47,472 bases of DNA from contig CAXNAD020000016.1 in NCBI GenBank assembly GCA_964200185.2, positions 1 to 47,472 on the forward strand, read 5' to 3'. This stretch comes from Choristocarpus tenellus KU-1152 (taxonomy: Eukaryota; Phaeophyceae). Both the position numbers and the translations under genes were made by a program. Below the pieces are notes generated by a model, which had not been told where the DNA came from, searched no databases, and was given only the letters and a program-made list of their open reading frames with translations. Below, piece by piece: positions 45,000 to 47,472 of this stretch; the stretch's first letter is position 1, and every line of letters begins with the position of its first letter.

Positions 45000-47236
45000 T
45001 CCTGTGTCTCAAACCTATTCCTGCACCCCAGCGTAAGGAATTATCGGGATCAGAATCATAACGATCATATAATCATAATAACCACAATGTTGATACTAAG
45101 AATTATATCACCATCATCATAATGATAATCATGATCATAATAATGACAGTGAAGAATATAAAAATAAAATAAATAATAAAAATAGAATAATAATGTTTGG
45201 AAATTAATTTATGTAAAAATTACAATAGTACTAATAAAAGTAATACTAGTGCATTCCAGTGGCCTTCCTGGATCTTTGTTTCTAGTTAAAGAGAACAAAA
45301 TGAACTCCTACAGATGAAGGCCCCTTTTCCCCATGTTTCATATAAAGGATGCATGTACATACTGAGAGCATTGACAGTCAGAGCAAGTAATAGCCAGTAG
45401 TATATTATATAGCTATGATATAGGAGTAGTCTACCTCTTCACGCATGATGGATGTTTCTTACTTTTGTATGAGGACCGTCGACACAACAGGCCACACTGC
45501 AGACGTCCAACTTGTACTTGTCCTCTATCTATTATTGTTGTTGTAGAGCTCTATGAGTAAAAAGATGAAGATGTTATCTAAGAGTTCTGTGCAACACAAA
45601 GTGAATTCACGGGGGATAGTCTTGTTGTGGGGATATATGGAGGATATTGCCACACCTTTCCTAGAGCTAGAGAATGCGCCAAGCAACACACTGTTAGGTT
45701 GATGGTAGCGTATGCCAACATGATATTTTTGTAAGGAGTCTGTGATTTTCCTATTATTTATTTGGCAAGTCTTATTAAAGACAAAGATTCTGTGGCCGAG
45801 GAGGAACTAAATCGATCATTCATGATCAAACCAAGGACAGAAACCTGGCTAGGATTTGCCAATGTAGGACGGGTTCCACGTAGTTCACCTGCACATAATG
45901 TGGTAGATGGTGACGCATTTCTTCCATGGTCTTTGACAAAGCTATATTGAAATATCAAGTTGTGAGTTTTCCTTGTTGATAGCTTGTCTTCTATGAAACC
46001 AACGTGACCAACACTTCAACTAGTGTTTCTAACGATTTTGCTCTCCAATCGAGTAGATAAACATTGCATCTACTCGATCTTTCCTGATGCTCTCCAATCA
46101 AGGACACCTTGTGACATATTTTTCCCAGTCAACTCTATCAGTGTAGTTCTCGACTTCCTTTGTGGAACACTTGCCATTTCTTGTCACATGCCCTGACCTT
46201 CCACCCTGGAAGTGCAGTATTGTGGAGCACACCTGACTACTCTGGTGTTTTCTTGAGAGTGCAACACAACAGTACTTTGACACTTGAAGTCACCATGCCA
46301 CACTACAGATTGTAGTAGGAGAGTGGTAAAAACCTGTCCATGTACAATTCCTCTGGTCTCAATAAAGCACTGAGATATGTTCGATGAGGAAAAAAAATGT
46401 GTGGGTTCAGTTGCTGTATTATTGTTTTCCCTTTAATAGCAACTAGATCGGGGGCCTTGCCTTTAAGGAGAATGTAATCATGAGTGGAGGTAGAGAGGAC
46501 TTCATCTGCAGCCAACAATACAACTACACTTGATATCCTGCCAGCAACAGTATACCAACAATCCAACAATTACACACATCTACAGTAGCTACTGTTGTAA
46601 AACAGTGCTAGGTGAGGATGCGCACACTTTCATATACCTTTTCAAATGATGTGTTAGAAAGATGGACTTACCCCTCCACCAGCTAGACTCAAAATATATT
46701 TTTTAAGTGTACACTCCAGTATTCCACTTCAGGTATATGCTAGGACAGCAAACTGTTGTTCTGATGCTTGCTCTCACTCAAAAAACCTTGGATGGCAGGT
46801 GGGATACATCAAAAGAAGGACATCTTTGTAGGCTACACCCATCAATGAAGTGTAAATCTTTCAGACAGATGCCCCGCAAAAGCGTATTTACTTGATATTT
46901 TCATATCTCCTGCCAGAACCATAAAAAGATGTCTCTCCTACATTATACATTTGAAGGCAAGTCTTCTAAATTACGAGATGGCGTTACTCACCAGGGTATT
47001 CCATTTTTCACTTTATCTACAGCTACTTGCTTAGTCTGGTACTCCAAGTAATTTTCTCATAATTTCTCCTCTACTTAAAAATATATTATTCCTCCATTAA
47101 GCATGCCATTTACATCTCCTAGCCATCATCAATAAATTCTAATGCAATAGGTGATTTTCTGACCAGTGACTGCAGTGTGGAAAACACACTAGAGAGTTAA
47201 CTCTATTAACTTGTGTCACCTCCCTAGTACAATATG
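45000..47236. other. Intergenic, AT-rich then unique sequence
   Basis: AT-rich low-complexity sequence to about 45240. Short open frames at 45762-45950 (plus) and 46569-46303 and 46283-46098 (minus) have protein-like composition but no recognisable family, and I could not splice them into a gene. Confidence 0.5.
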
Positions 47237-47472
47237 TCCTGAGTAAAAGTATCTTAGAGGGTACGTAGCCTGTTTGTCCATTTGGGGCTTGGCTTCCCAT
47301 GGGGTTTTTTTATGACATTTTCCTACTCCAAAATGTTTAGGAGTAGGTAAAATGTATACACTATGAAAGGTGTGTCCGAAACATAGATATTGATACTTCC
47401 TAACAAATACGATAGCCAAATTACAACAAAATCGCAACATTGGATTTTGACCCCCAAATGGACGCGGCTCTA
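47237..47472 (-). mobile_element. Second near-complete copy of the MITE family, cut by the window edge
   Basis: Read on the minus strand it matches the 2142-2413 element along its whole length: CAAAATCCAATGTTGC, the ACACACCTTTCATA block, the CCTACTCC palindrome region (here with mismatches), GCCAAGCCCCAAA and the AAGATACTTTTA-type terminus. The outer terminus on the right lies beyond base 47472. Confidence 0.8.

Overview
This is a window from an intron-rich nuclear genome, most likely a photosynthetic alga whose plastid derives from a red alga (stramenopile-like). Three observations support this: many spliceosomal introns with GT-AG ends and one GC-AG end; a ferrochelatase whose first two exons look like a signal peptide ending in an ASAFAP-like 'TFA|F' site followed by a basic, Ser/Thr-rich transit peptide; and decayed eukaryotic transposable elements. 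The species cannot be fixed from sequence alone. All gene models below were built by hand from reading frames, splice-site consensus and phase matching.

Layout. Positions 1-9,860 hold no intact gene that I can defend. They contain repeats: an inverted-repeat MITE at 2142-2413 and a half copy near 6934-6996, a long imperfect inverted duplication at about 5095-5700 / 6240-6815 with an ankyrin-like exon remnant, and a broken reverse-transcriptase-type retroelement at about 7010-7968. Positions 9,864-22,563 (minus strand) hold a complete ferrochelatase gene in 14 exons (520 codons plus stop). Its last intron contains a decayed IS630/Tc1-type transposase. Positions 22,747-41,050 (plus strand) hold a very long coiled-coil protein gene of at least 23 exons (about 1,530 or more residues), with an acidic/basic N-terminus, a long helical rod and a Pro/Ser/Thr-rich C-terminus. 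The two genes are head to head with only 183 bp between their proposed start codons. Positions 41,051-47,472 are intergenic and repeat-rich: AT-rich simple sequence, a 257-bp inverted-repeat element with related partial copies, a composite repeat carrying a tRNA-Met-like relic, and another copy of the window-start MITE in the opposite orientation at the window end.

Ferrochelatase performs the last step of protoheme synthesis. No functional link between it and the coiled-coil protein can be inferred beyond the shared promoter region. The most striking observation is the exon architecture of the coiled-coil gene. Six exons are exactly 63 nt (21 residues, three heptads), all phase 0-0 and alignable in the same heptad register. 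They sit in a run with exons of 33, 54 and 159 nt, whose lengths are all sums of 7- and 11-residue units. The same protein also has a four-copy 53/60-residue repeat, a 32-residue tandem duplication and an unusual 10-residue periodicity.
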